A stretch of DNA of 33,960 bases from an uncultured Bacteroidales bacterium (GTDB taxonomy: Bacteria; Bacteroidota; Bacteroidia; Bacteroidales; UBA932), in assembly GCA_910585445.1 (NCBI GenBank), contig CAJUEK010000021.1:1-33960 (forward strand), given 5' to 3'. The notes under the pieces were generated by a model. The model saw only the letters and a program-made list of their open reading frames with translations, ran no database searches and was not told where the DNA came from. Shown here in pieces: positions 15,285 through 23,654 of this stretch; within the stretch, counting starts at the first letter, position 1, and the number at the start of each line of letters is the position of its first letter. The position numbers and the translations under genes were made by a program.

Positions 15285-15358
15285 CATTTGGTTTTTCGCC
15301 AAATTTCCAAACAAAACCAAGCCAAATTTCCAAACGATTCTACGGCAAATTTCCAAAC
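15285..15358. promoter_or_regulatory. Three 15-bp direct repeats at exact 23-bp period, plus inverted half-site
   Basis: GCCAAATTTCCAAAC occurs at 15298-15312 and 15321-15335, and GGCAAATTTCCAAAC at 15344-15358. The 8-bp spacers differ completely (AAAACCAA, GATTCTAC), so the 15-mers are selected, not a recent tandem copy. ATTTGG at 15285-15290 forms an inverted half-site with the first repeat. The array lies 35 bases upstream of the -33 box of the YeiH promoter and about 20 bases past the sus terminator, so it could be an activator site for the YeiH gene. The cognate protein is unknown. Confidence 0.6.
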
Positions 15359-15363
15359 ATCTT

Positions 15364-15412
15364 TTAAAAAAACGACAGAGGGTGAGCAACAAGTAAATTT
15401 TTGCTCACCCTC
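15364..15412 (-). terminator. Terminator of the sus operon
   Basis: A perfect 12-bp stem (GAGGGTGAGCAA, 15378-15389, with 15401-15412) and 11-nt loop is followed on the minus strand by a T-run of seven at 15366-15372. It begins 25 bases past the susB stop codon. Confidence 0.75.
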
Positions 15413-15437
15413 ATGAAGTTTAACCAATCTTAAGTAA

Positions 15438-17648
15438 TTATTCCTCTATTTCACGGAAAGAAATCGCGAAACCGCCACCGCGGGCCATCTCCATCTTAAG
15501 CACGTCAGAAGAAGTAACGTTCTTCCTGTATATCCTGTATGTCTGCGGGTTGGTCTGATAGTCAGTATCCTCAGCATCAGCATAAATCGTAGCCTCATAT
15601 GTCTTGCCTGCGTCAAGGAATGACATCGGTACATCGAGGGTGCGCCTGTTCTCGTCATTCACTCCGCCGGCGAACCACTGGCCGTTTTTCTTGCCCTGGC
15701 GTGCAACCACAACATAATCACCAGGTTCCGCAAGCAGATACTTGCTCTGTATCCAGTCTATGTCAACGTCCTTGATGAACTGGAAGGCGTCCATATAGCG
15801 CTCATAGTTCTCAGGAAGGTCGGCAGCCATCTGCAGAGGCGAATACATGGTCATATAAAGGGCAAGCTGGTTGGCTATCGTCGCATTCACCTTGGAATTG
15901 TTACGCCCGGAAGTGACTTCAGCCATATCCATCACGAATATGCCAGGCGTAAAGTCCATAGGGCCGCCGTTTAGCCTTGTGAACGGAAGGATGGTCACAT
16001 GATGAGGCTTGGTGCCGCCGAACGCCTGGTATTCGGTACCGCGGGCGGACTCATTACCGATCAGGTTAGGGTATGTCCTGCAAAGGCCCGTAGGACGCAC
16101 GGCCTCATGGGCATTCACCATTATCTTGTGCCTTGCAGCCTCAGTGACCGCATACAGATAATGATTCACCATCCACTGGCCGTAATGCGTCTCTCCTCGA
16201 GGCAGGATATCACCTACATATCCGCTCTTGACGGCATCATAGCCATATTTGTTCATGAGGTCATACGCCTTCTCCATGTGGCGCTCATAATTGCGGACCG
16301 AAGAAGAAGTCTCATGATGCATCATAAGCTTCACGCCCTTTGAATGGGCATAGTCATTCAGCGCCTTGATGTCAAAGTCAGGATAAGGGGTGACAAAATC
16401 AAAGACATAATCCTTTGAGCAGTTCGCCCAGTCCTCCCAGCCTTCGTTCCAGCCCTCAACAAGAACCTGGCTGAATCCGTGTGCGGCCGCAAAATCAATA
16501 TACCTGCGCACCTTGTCATTGTTGGCCGAATGCCTGCCGTTAGGCTTGCTCTTGGAATAATCGGTCTTTCCGAGCTGCACGGAAGCATAGTCGTCCGTAT
16601 ATGCCCACGAGCCCTTTCCGCTTATCATCTCCCACCATACTCCGACATATTTCACCGGATGTATCCATGACACGTCCTCATATGCGCAAGGGTCATTGAG
16701 ATTCAGCACAAGACGGGACGAAAGCATCTGAGCACCGCTCGTGGCCACCTCTATTGTCCTCCAAGGAGTCTTGCAAGGAGTCTGCATGTATCCTTTCCAG
16801 CCCTGGGCGTCAGGAGTAAGGTGAGACGTGAATGTCAATGACGCAGGGTCAAGGTCAAGGTGCATGCAAGGATAATTCACAAGAGCGGCCTCGTGGATAT
16901 TGATGTACAGGCCGTCATCAGAACGCATCTGGAGCGAAGTCTGCACCGCATTGTCAGACCAGAGAGTCTGCGAGGAGTTTCCGCAGACAGCCTCCTTGTA
17001 TTTTTTGCTTATTTCCGACAGGCGGCACTCGGTATAATCATATTCCTGAGTGTCATAGTCACCCGGAATCCACCATGCGGTATGGTCACCGGCCAAGGCG
17101 AACTGGGTAAGTTCCTCCTTGATGACAAAATAGTTCAGGTTCTTCTGCGCAGGAAACTCATAGCGGAATCCCAGTCCGTCATCATAGAGACGGAAACGTA
17201 CCGCCATCTTCCTTCCGGTTGAAGTCTGCACAAGATTCACAAGAAGCTCATTGTAATTGTTGCGTATCTGCGCCTCCTCTCCCCATACAGGCTCCCAAGT
17301 CTCGTCAAAAGAAGAAGTTTCCGCACTTTCAAGCGCAAATCCGTCATGGAAAGAATTAGACGGAAGGGCATCTTTCTTCCCGATTGCGCCGTCAGGCTCC
17401 CATGACAGCTCCGTCGCCTTCAATGTGCCCCGGAATTCAAAACCGAGGTCAGACGGGAGGATAACCTTCTTTTCACCATAACTCAAAGAATACTGTGGAG
17501 TTCCGTCTGCGGCAAGCTGAAAAGTCATCTGCATGTTGCCGTCAGGTGAAAGCAGAGTCCGGACATCCGTTGCTGGTCCGGGATGATTTTGTGTCGTGCA
17601 GCCGGCCGCGATAACAGCAGCCGACACAGCAATTAACATTTTATTCAT
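15438..17648 (-). CDS. susB: GH97 alpha-glucosidase (SusB type)
   Basis: A 736-residue glycoside hydrolase of family 97, almost the same length as B. thetaiotaomicron SusB (738). It releases glucose from the non-reducing end of malto-oligosaccharides. The two catalytic glutamates of the inverting SusB type are seen as Glu515 in HEAVRPTG and Glu539 in NESARGTEYQ; their 24-residue spacing equals that of Glu508 and Glu532 in SusB. Retaining GH97 enzymes lack this glutamate pattern, so inversion is predicted. The N-terminus (MNKMLIAVSAAVIAAGC) is a signal peptide with a lipobox-like end; no acidic residues follow the cysteine, which suggests a periplasm-facing lipoprotein. It is the last gene of the locus but has its own promoter match at 17704-17734 and a terminator after it. 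Confidence 0.93.
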   Translation of the reverse strand: MNKMLIAVSAAVIAAGCTTQNHPGPATDVRTLLSPDGNMQMTFQLAADGTPQYSLSYGEKKVILPSDLGFEFRGTLKATELSWEPDGAIGKKDALPSNSFHDGFALESAETSSFDETWEPVWGEEAQIRNNYNELLVNLVQTSTGRKMAVRFRLYDDGLGFRYEFPAQKNLNYFVIKEELTQFALAGDHTAWWIPGDYDTQEYDYTECRLSEISKKYKEAVCGNSSQTLWSDNAVQTSLQMRSDDGLYINIHEAALVNYPCMHLDLDPASLTFTSHLTPDAQGWKGYMQTPCKTPWRTIEVATSGAQMLSSRLVLNLNDPCAYEDVSWIHPVKYVGVWWEMISGKGSWAYTDDYASVQLGKTDYSKSKPNGRHSANNDKVRRYIDFAAAHGFSQVLVEGWNEGWEDWANCSKDYVFDFVTPYPDFDIKALNDYAHSKGVKLMMHHETSSSVRNYERHMEKAYDLMNKYGYDAVKSGYVGDILPRGETHYGQWMVNHYLYAVTEAARHKIMVNAHEAVRPTGLCRTYPNLIGNESARGTEYQAFGGTKPHHVTILPFTRLNGGPMDFTPGIFVMDMAEVTSGRNNSKVNATIANQLALYMTMYSPLQMAADLPENYERYMDAFQFIKDVDIDWIQSKYLLAEPGDYVVVARQGKKNGQWFAGGVNDENRRTLDVPMSFLDAGKTYEATIYADAEDTDYQTNPQTYRIYRKNVTSSDVLKMEMARGGGFAISFREIEE

Positions 17649-17660
17649 ATCATTTCAGTG

Positions 17661-17701
17661 TTATAATTTCCATAGCATGACCTCCAGAACAAAAACGGAG
17701 G
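17661..17701 (-). promoter_or_regulatory. susB leader: small hairpin and 5-codon upstream ORF
   Basis: Near the predicted transcript start, CCTCC (17701-17697) pairs with GGAGG (17685-17681). GGAGG is followed two bases later by ATG CTA TGG AAA TTA TAA (17678-17661), ahead of the susB start at 17648. Such a GGAGG is rare in this window. The spacing of two bases is shorter than usual, so translation of the mini-ORF is doubtful. Confidence 0.25.
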
Positions 17702-17703
17702 AG

Positions 17704-17734
17704 CAAATATACGTAACAGTTGAGAGCAAACAAA
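17704..17734 (-). promoter_or_regulatory. Promoter of susB
   Basis: On the minus strand TTTG (17734-17731), 19 bases, TATATTTG (17711-17704) is a full match to the Bacteroidetes consensus. It lies in the 147-bp gap between the SusA-like gene and susB, so susB can be expressed apart from the upstream operon. Confidence 0.65.
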
Positions 17735-17795
17735 AACTTGTTTTAATGTTTGCCGAAGCGCCATCGTATATGTATGCGAAGCATAAATATAATCA

Positions 17796-19736
17796 TTAAC
17801 GTTTAAACTCCACGACAAGAACAGAATGCGGCTCAGCCACAGTAGTGTCAGACACCTCAACCGCCTCACCTGTCAGCACATTCCGGCCTCCGGACAATCC
17901 CTCTGAAATCTCAGAATAATGTGTCCAAGGTATATTCTTAGGCCCGTCCGAATTGTTCACATACACAAATACCACGTCCGTGTCATCATACCGGAAATAA
18001 CCGTAGGTATTGTCACGAGAGAGGAAATGCACAGTCCTGCCATCATGAATAACCTTCTTTCCCTTCCTCCAGTTAAAGAGGGCCGACACATAACGGTAAA
18101 GTTCACCTGCCTGCCCGACAGACACCGGCAGCCCGTCCGTATTTACAGTCTGGGCATCCCTGCCTTCCTTAGTGAACAAGTCGCAGGCATCACCCGGCCA
18201 TCCTCCCGGAAAATCAACACGCAGACCGCCATGATTACCTATGTCACCAGGATTGGAAGACACGAACATAAGCTCGTCACCCGCGAAAATCTGCGGTATT
18301 CCGCGCATGGTGGCCATCAGGGCCATTGCAATCTTCAGGCGGGAAGGGTCCTTGCGCACAATATCACCGATTCTGGCAGTGTCATGATTGCCTGGGAATA
18401 TCAGCATCTTTGAGAGGTCATGGTACACGAAATCATGTGAAAGTATGTCATAGACCCTTGTCATTCCCTGGCCCCAGCCCGGATTGTCGCAAGGAAGCCC
18501 GGCACAGAGCGCATCATAGAGCGGGAAATCCATAATTGACGGAAGACATGAGTCAAAACCGTCCTTATTCGGATTGCCTCCCTGCCAATATGCGAGCTGA
18601 GGCACGGATGAAGTCCAGCACTCCCCTACAATGTTCATGTCAGGATATTCATCCAGTATGGCAGCGCACCAGTCCGCGGCAGGCTGCTTCTCATTATAAG
18701 GATATGTATCCACACGGAGCCCCTCAAGAGACGCATACTCAATCCACCATACGGCCCACTGCACGAAATAACGCAGGACATACGGATTGTCTAGGTTCAT
18801 GTCTGCCATAGAAGGCACGAACCAGCCGCTCTCATTGAGGTCAAGATCTATTTTCGAGGCATTCGGGTCCATGTTCGCCGAGAAGCACACATTCGTCCCG
18901 GTATATTCAGGGAAAACATGAATCCAGTCTTTGAACGGCAGGTCATCCATCCACCAGTGCTCGGTTCCGCAATGATTAGGCACCATGTCCATAATCACGC
19001 CCATACCTCTTTCCGACGCCTTTTCAACGAAAGTGCGGTAAAGGCTGTTGCTTCCGAAGCGCGGATCTATGTGATAATAGTCGGAAGCCGCATAGCCATG
19101 ATATGAGCCCTCCGGAGCATTGTCCTCAAGAAGTGGAGTGGTCCAGATGTATGTGGTTCCAAGGCCGCCTATATAGTCAAGATGGTCAATCATGCCCTGA
19201 ATGTCGCCTCCGTGACGTCCGAAAGGCTCGCTGCGGTCCGCCTTTTCATCCATGCAGGCAACGGAGTCATTCCCCGGGTCACCATTCGCAAAACGGTCCG
19301 GCATGATGAGATATACCATGTCCGCTGTAGTAAAGCTCTTTCGGGAAGCGGACCCTGCTTCCCTTTGGGCTATCTCATAAGGATATTTGAACGCAGGAGT
19401 GTCCCCGCCAGCCGGAGTGAACACCAGATAATAAGTTCCCGGACGGGCATCGGCAGCCACCTTTACATCCACGAAGACATAATTGGGGCTGTCAGCCTTA
19501 TGCACGGAAGTCACGGAAACTCCTTCAGCCCCCTCTATAGACACATCATATCCTGAGATTCCCGGTCCATGAACCATAATCTGAAGTGGAGTCTTCATGC
19601 CAACCCACCACGAAAGCGGTTCCACATGCGCAATCTCATCAGTGGAATCCTTTATTGACGCAGGGTCAAAAGACGGTTGTTGTGCGCAGGATATAGTCCC
19701 GGCCGCGACAAGTGCAATAATTATTTTTTTCAGCAT
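17796..19736 (-). CDS. GH13 neopullulanase/cyclomaltodextrinase (SusA-like)
   Basis: A 646-residue GH13 enzyme in the size range of SusA. The N-terminus MLKKIIIALVAAGTISC is a lipoprotein signal; an immunoglobulin-like cyclomaltodextrinase N-domain follows (about 30-130, WWVGMKTPLQIMVHG), then the catalytic barrel and a C-terminal beta domain with FNWRKG and YGYFRYDD. Conserved regions are DMVPNHC (I), GLRVDTYPY with nucleophile Asp343 (II), NIVGECW with acid/base Glu372 (III) and FPGNHDTAR with Asp452 (IV). It would cut maltodextrins, cyclodextrins or pullulan-derived oligosaccharides. Residues after Cys17 (AQQPS) lack the acidic surface-export signal, so a periplasmic location is likely. 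It starts 13 bases after the upstream GH13 gene ends, in the same operon. Confidence 0.9.
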   Translation of the reverse strand: MLKKIIIALVAAGTISCAQQPSFDPASIKDSTDEIAHVEPLSWWVGMKTPLQIMVHGPGISGYDVSIEGAEGVSVTSVHKADSPNYVFVDVKVAADARPGTYYLVFTPAGGDTPAFKYPYEIAQREAGSASRKSFTTADMVYLIMPDRFANGDPGNDSVACMDEKADRSEPFGRHGGDIQGMIDHLDYIGGLGTTYIWTTPLLEDNAPEGSYHGYAASDYYHIDPRFGSNSLYRTFVEKASERGMGVIMDMVPNHCGTEHWWMDDLPFKDWIHVFPEYTGTNVCFSANMDPNASKIDLDLNESGWFVPSMADMNLDNPYVLRYFVQWAVWWIEYASLEGLRVDTYPYNEKQPAADWCAAILDEYPDMNIVGECWTSSVPQLAYWQGGNPNKDGFDSCLPSIMDFPLYDALCAGLPCDNPGWGQGMTRVYDILSHDFVYHDLSKMLIFPGNHDTARIGDIVRKDPSRLKIAMALMATMRGIPQIFAGDELMFVSSNPGDIGNHGGLRVDFPGGWPGDACDLFTKEGRDAQTVNTDGLPVSVGQAGELYRYVSALFNWRKGKKVIHDGRTVHFLSRDNTYGYFRYDDTDVVFVYVNNSDGPKNIPWTHYSEISEGLSGGRNVLTGEAVEVSDTTVAEPHSVLVVEFKR

Positions 19737-19749
19737 AAATCAGAAATTT

Positions 19750-20973
19750 TTACTCGACATCAACATTGTAGTTCCATGGTTCAGCAAGGCGGACGGATAC
19801 CGTAACCTTATTGCCGGGCAGTGTGCGTGAGAACACGAACATGTCATTTTCCGTTGAGATGACTTCGAACGCCCCTCCCTTTTCACCTGCCGCAAGGGCC
19901 GGATTGTCGTGCCGGAGCTTCACAAGCCATTTGTAGAAATCGGTATATCCGTTATTTTCCCAAGCCGGAATCGGGTCTTTCTCAAAAAACTCAAACCTTT
20001 TGTTCCATCCCATTTCCTGTCCGGTATAAATCAGCGGCTGGCCGTTCGGAAGTGTGAATGTAAGCACGGCCATTGCCTTTGCCGCATTTCCCATCCTCTC
20101 GAACTCGGTACCGGCCCATGAATTCTCGTCATGGTTTGAAGTGAACATCAGGCGGAAAGCCTCGGAAGGATTCTTTTCCGCGTCCATAGCGACATATTCA
20201 GCAAGTTCCTCCGCTCCTTTCTTCCCTTGGGCGATGTCATTCAGAAGATGATGCAGCACCCATGCGTATGAGGCATCGAAAGCATCCTCATGCAGTCCTG
20301 GGTCTTCACCTTCCGCAAGCATATAGATTCCGGGATAGTCAGCCCTCAGTCCGGCAATTGTCTCCCTCCAGAACTCCACAGGCACTTCGCAGGCCATGTC
20401 GCAGCGGAAACCGTCCACTCCCTTGTCAAGCCAGAACCTCATGGCCTTGTCCTGGGCCTTCCACACGTCCTTGTTGTCATAATTGAGGGCGGCGATGTCA
20501 GTCCAGTCATATTCCACCACCGTGTTTCCGAGGCTGTCCCTTTCGTACCAGTCCGCCGGGCATTCATCTATCCATTTTGCATCAGGTGAGGTGTGGTTTG
20601 CCACCCAGTCGAGAATGACTTTGAATCCGTCCTTGTGGGCCGCTTTCAGGAAATTTCCGAAATCATCCATGTTCCCGAATTCGGGATTGACAGCGCAATA
20701 ATCTGAAATCGCATAGTATGACCCGAGCGTTCCCTTGCGCTCCTTGACTCCGATAGGGTATATGGGCATCAGCCAAAGCACATCCACACCGAGTTCCTTA
20801 AGACGCGGCAGTTCAGCCTGTGCGGCTGCGAATGTGCCTTCCGGCGTGTACTGGCGTATGTTCATTTCATAAATCACCGCATCATAGGTCCAGTCGGGAT
20901 GGACGCTTTCCTGTTTCGGCGCGCATGAGAATGCGGCCATTAAAGCTGCTATGCCTGATATTATCCTTTTCAT
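19750..20973 (-). CDS. GH13 alpha-amylase family lipoprotein (compact)
   Basis: A 407-residue GH13 enzyme with lipoprotein signal MKRIISGIAALMAAFSC and almost no accessory domain: the catalytic barrel starts by residue 30 (WTYDAVIYEMNIRQYTPEGTF). Conserved regions are DWVANHT (I), GFRCDMACE with nucleophile Asp192 (II), MLAEGE with acid/base Glu221 (III) and FTSNHDEN with Asp282 (IV), so it should be active. The C-terminal beta domain is short (about 60 residues). The NIRQYTPEGTF start is shared with amylases and maltogenic enzymes from Bacteroidetes; whether it is endo- or exo-acting cannot be told. Residues after the cysteine (APKQE) suggest the periplasm. It lies 18 bases after the large GH13 gene and 13 bases before the SusA-like one. 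Confidence 0.88.
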   Translation of the reverse strand: MKRIISGIAALMAAFSCAPKQESVHPDWTYDAVIYEMNIRQYTPEGTFAAAQAELPRLKELGVDVLWLMPIYPIGVKERKGTLGSYYAISDYCAVNPEFGNMDDFGNFLKAAHKDGFKVILDWVANHTSPDAKWIDECPADWYERDSLGNTVVEYDWTDIAALNYDNKDVWKAQDKAMRFWLDKGVDGFRCDMACEVPVEFWRETIAGLRADYPGIYMLAEGEDPGLHEDAFDASYAWVLHHLLNDIAQGKKGAEELAEYVAMDAEKNPSEAFRLMFTSNHDENSWAGTEFERMGNAAKAMAVLTFTLPNGQPLIYTGQEMGWNKRFEFFEKDPIPAWENNGYTDFYKWLVKLRHDNPALAAGEKGGAFEVISTENDMFVFSRTLPGNKVTVSVRLAEPWNYNVDVE

Positions 20974-20991
20974 ATTCTATTGTTTGGTATG

Positions 20992-23553
20992 TTAAAAGTT
21001 CACCAGCAGTTTATATTCAGCCGCCTTCATGTCCGTGAATGTAATGCTGCCTCCTGTAACCGTATATGTTTCGGAACTGTTGAAATAGTTTCTCCAGTTT
21101 CCGCCAGACGGCATGGATACCGTTATGTCGTTGGACTTGGTATCGAAGTTTCCTACCACTACGAATGACTTTGCGCCCGAGCTGCATGTGATGCTCCGTC
21201 CGGAAGCCCATGCCGAAGCTCCCACCTTCCATGAGAATGATGCCTCCTCATCAAAAAATTCAGGGTAATCCGAGCGGAATCCGAGCAAGCCGGAGTATGC
21301 GTCGTACAGGGCTTTCCGTTCAGGAACCTCAAGATATTCCCAATGAAGAGGCTTCTTGCCGGTACGTCCTCCTTCTTCTATGGAGATATCGTATCCGTAC
21401 TCTCCGAACTGCCATATCATCTTCGGTCCAGGCACGGTCAGGAAGAACGCCGCATTCAATGCTGCCCTTTTCATTCTGGCCTCGACATTGCCTTTGACAC
21501 CGCCTGCTCCGTATTCTCCTGATTTGAATGCGCACCTTTCCTCGTCATGACTCTCCATGAATCCCACATATGAGCCGAAAGGCATGCCGTTGGTTCCTGT
21601 CCATAGTCCTGAGAAGTCGCTGTCCGCGCTGTATCCCATTGCAGCCTGGCAATATGCATTGTTGAGATTGCGCCACACCTTCATCCCGTCCTGTGCCAAG
21701 GCCTTTTCCTCCTTGTCTTCGCAGAAATGTTCGAGAATGACGACGGCGTCAGGGTTTACGGCCTTTATGGTCGCGTTATAGTCTTTCAGTATGTCAATGC
21801 GGGACTGGTCATATCTTGCAGCAGTCGCCTCGGTGCTTTGGGTGTTCGTGAATCCTTTGGTGAGGTCGAATCTGAAACCGTCCACCTTATATTCGGTCAG
21901 GAGGTACTCGAGATTTCTCTTCACATGCTCCCTTGTGAGCGAAGACTCATGATTCCAGTCGTGGAATACATTGTACGGGTGCGGCGCATCCACATTGAAC
22001 CACGGATTGACGGAGGAAGTCTTGCCGGCTGAAGCGTCCCAGTAAAGTTTTGCCATCGGATGTGCACCTGTAGCCTGGTTATAGACCACATCCAAAAGCA
22101 CCGCAATGCCTTGCCTGTGGCATTCGTCAATGAATTCCTTGTACATCTTCCTGGTGCCGTAGGCCTTGTCCATCGCGAAGTATGAATTAGGATTGTAGCC
22201 CCAGCTGTCGTTACCGTCGAATTCCTGCACAGGCATCAGTTCTATCGCATTGACGCCAAGTTCCGTGAAATACCCGTCCCTAAGCTTCTCCATTGCCCCG
22301 TTGATGTCTCCGGTCGCCGAGAAGTCGCGGAAAAGCAGTTCATAGATTATGAGGTCATTCTTGTCCTCTATCTTATAGTCAGCAATGCTCCAGCTGTATG
22401 TCTCACGATTTATCTTGAAGGCTGAGACATTGCCGTTGGTCTGGGCAGGATATTCCCTTAAGCCCGGATATGTGGATGATGAAATCCATTTGTCGTCACT
22501 GGAATAGATTATTTCTGAATAAGGGTCACTCAGCCTTTTAGCGCTTCCGTCCTTATTGCCAAGGTAATATTGGAACATGTATTCCTTGTCTGGGTCAATG
22601 TCCTCTAAAGTGTACCACCAGCATCCGGATGCATTGTCTCTTTTCATTATTGAGCCGGCACCACGCTTCCAGCCATTGAATTCTCCGATAAGCCATGCAT
22701 AGTCATGATGGTCACCATTGATGTCCTTGTCATAAAACACGAAAGTCACGGAATTGTCATGACAATTTATGCCATGGAGCATTCCTGCCGGCACAGGTTC
22801 TTCTACCACGGTGCCTGTTTCGAATGTGTATTTATTGTCCGTTACTGCAAAGAAAGTGTCATTGCTTACTCCCTTTTTGGTCCCGTCTGCACTCCTTGCG
22901 ATTATACCGATGCTGCTTACGGAAATCTCTCCTGAATCAAACCATTCCCGGATGCTCGGTTCCAGAGCCAATGCCCATACGTTGTCGTCGGCGGCCTGCA
23001 TCCTGCATTTGTCTATATTCTCGTCCCAGTCGGCGGGCACGCAGTTCCATGTGTCTCCGTCCACTATCCCTATGTGGGCATAGACATCTCCGGCATGTCC
23101 GTATAGCGGGGATGTCTTGGAAGCCTTGAAGTAGATTGTAGCGGGCTTGTCGGCGTCCATCTCCGCAGGCGTATGGCTGAATCCTTCCGGTATGTCCAAG
23201 AGCCCTTTCTGAATAACATCCACAGTTACCGGCTTGCTTCCATCGACCGTTATTGTAAGGACTGTGCTCCGTTCTGTGCTTTCAACGTTTTTTGCGACGG
23301 TCACGGTTACCGGAACAGATGCCGCACTCCCGGAAATCCTGTCAACGGTACACCAGGATGCGTCTTCAGGTTTGGTTATAGTCCAGACACTGCCTGTGCT
23401 GTTCTTTATGTTCAATATTTCATAACCACCAGCCGAGTAGAATGTAAGTATATCATTATTCACACCCAATGCACCACTTACCGGTGTCTCGTCAATTTCC
23501 TTGCATGACAATGCGAAGAAAAACAATAATAACAGATAAAGGATTCGCTTCAT
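20992..23553 (-). CDS. Large GH13 alpha-amylase lipoprotein with BACON and E-set/CBM48-like domains
   Basis: An 853-residue lipoprotein. The start at 23553 was chosen because MKRILYLLLLFFFALSC is a typical lipoprotein signal; a start 7 codons upstream would place MPFTQSS in front of it. After Cys17 comes KEIDE, an acidic run that fits the Bacteroidetes surface-export signal. Residues about 35-125 are a BACON domain (ILTFYSAGGYEILNIKN), about 130-240 a region of unknown type, about 250-355 an E-set/CBM48-like domain (AWLIGEFNGWKRGAGS), then the GH13 barrel with DVVYNQ (I), GFRFDLTKG with Asp563 (II), VILEHFCE with Glu608 (III) and MESHDEER with Asp670 (IV). It probably fills the role of SusG, the surface amylase, with a different domain plan. 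A hairpin separates it from the SusF-like gene. Confidence 0.9.
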   Translation of the reverse strand: MKRILYLLLLFFFALSCKEIDETPVSGALGVNNDILTFYSAGGYEILNIKNSTGSVWTITKPEDASWCTVDRISGSAASVPVTVTVAKNVESTERSTVLTITVDGSKPVTVDVIQKGLLDIPEGFSHTPAEMDADKPATIYFKASKTSPLYGHAGDVYAHIGIVDGDTWNCVPADWDENIDKCRMQAADDNVWALALEPSIREWFDSGEISVSSIGIIARSADGTKKGVSNDTFFAVTDNKYTFETGTVVEEPVPAGMLHGINCHDNSVTFVFYDKDINGDHHDYAWLIGEFNGWKRGAGSIMKRDNASGCWWYTLEDIDPDKEYMFQYYLGNKDGSAKRLSDPYSEIIYSSDDKWISSSTYPGLREYPAQTNGNVSAFKINRETYSWSIADYKIEDKNDLIIYELLFRDFSATGDINGAMEKLRDGYFTELGVNAIELMPVQEFDGNDSWGYNPNSYFAMDKAYGTRKMYKEFIDECHRQGIAVLLDVVYNQATGAHPMAKLYWDASAGKTSSVNPWFNVDAPHPYNVFHDWNHESSLTREHVKRNLEYLLTEYKVDGFRFDLTKGFTNTQSTEATAARYDQSRIDILKDYNATIKAVNPDAVVILEHFCEDKEEKALAQDGMKVWRNLNNAYCQAAMGYSADSDFSGLWTGTNGMPFGSYVGFMESHDEERCAFKSGEYGAGGVKGNVEARMKRAALNAAFFLTVPGPKMIWQFGEYGYDISIEEGGRTGKKPLHWEYLEVPERKALYDAYSGLLGFRSDYPEFFDEEASFSWKVGASAWASGRSITCSSGAKSFVVVGNFDTKSNDITVSMPSGGNWRNYFNSSETYTVTGGSITFTDMKAAEYKLLVNF

Positions 23554-23602
23554 AGATGATTGTGTAAATGGCAATCTGCGGACCTGTCAGAGTCTGCAGA
23601 TT

Positions 23603-23643
23603 ATAAAACAAGAGTGGACGGCTTGTTACGGCCGTTCACTCTT
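23603..23643 (-). terminator. Internal hairpin between the susF-like and amylase genes
   Basis: An 11-bp stem with one G-T pair (23613-23623 with 23632-23642) is followed on the minus strand by TTGTTTTATAA. It lies 12 bases past the susF-like stop codon and about 60 bases before the amylase start. It should cause partial termination, so that the binding and transport genes are made in excess of the enzymes, or it may protect the 3' end of the upstream message. Confidence 0.55.
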
Positions 23644-23654
23644 CATGAAGTTTA

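Noticed and set aside
15298..15358. Short CRISPR array
   Set aside because: Repeats of 15 bp with 8-bp spacers are far too short, and no cas genes are present; a regulatory array fits better.
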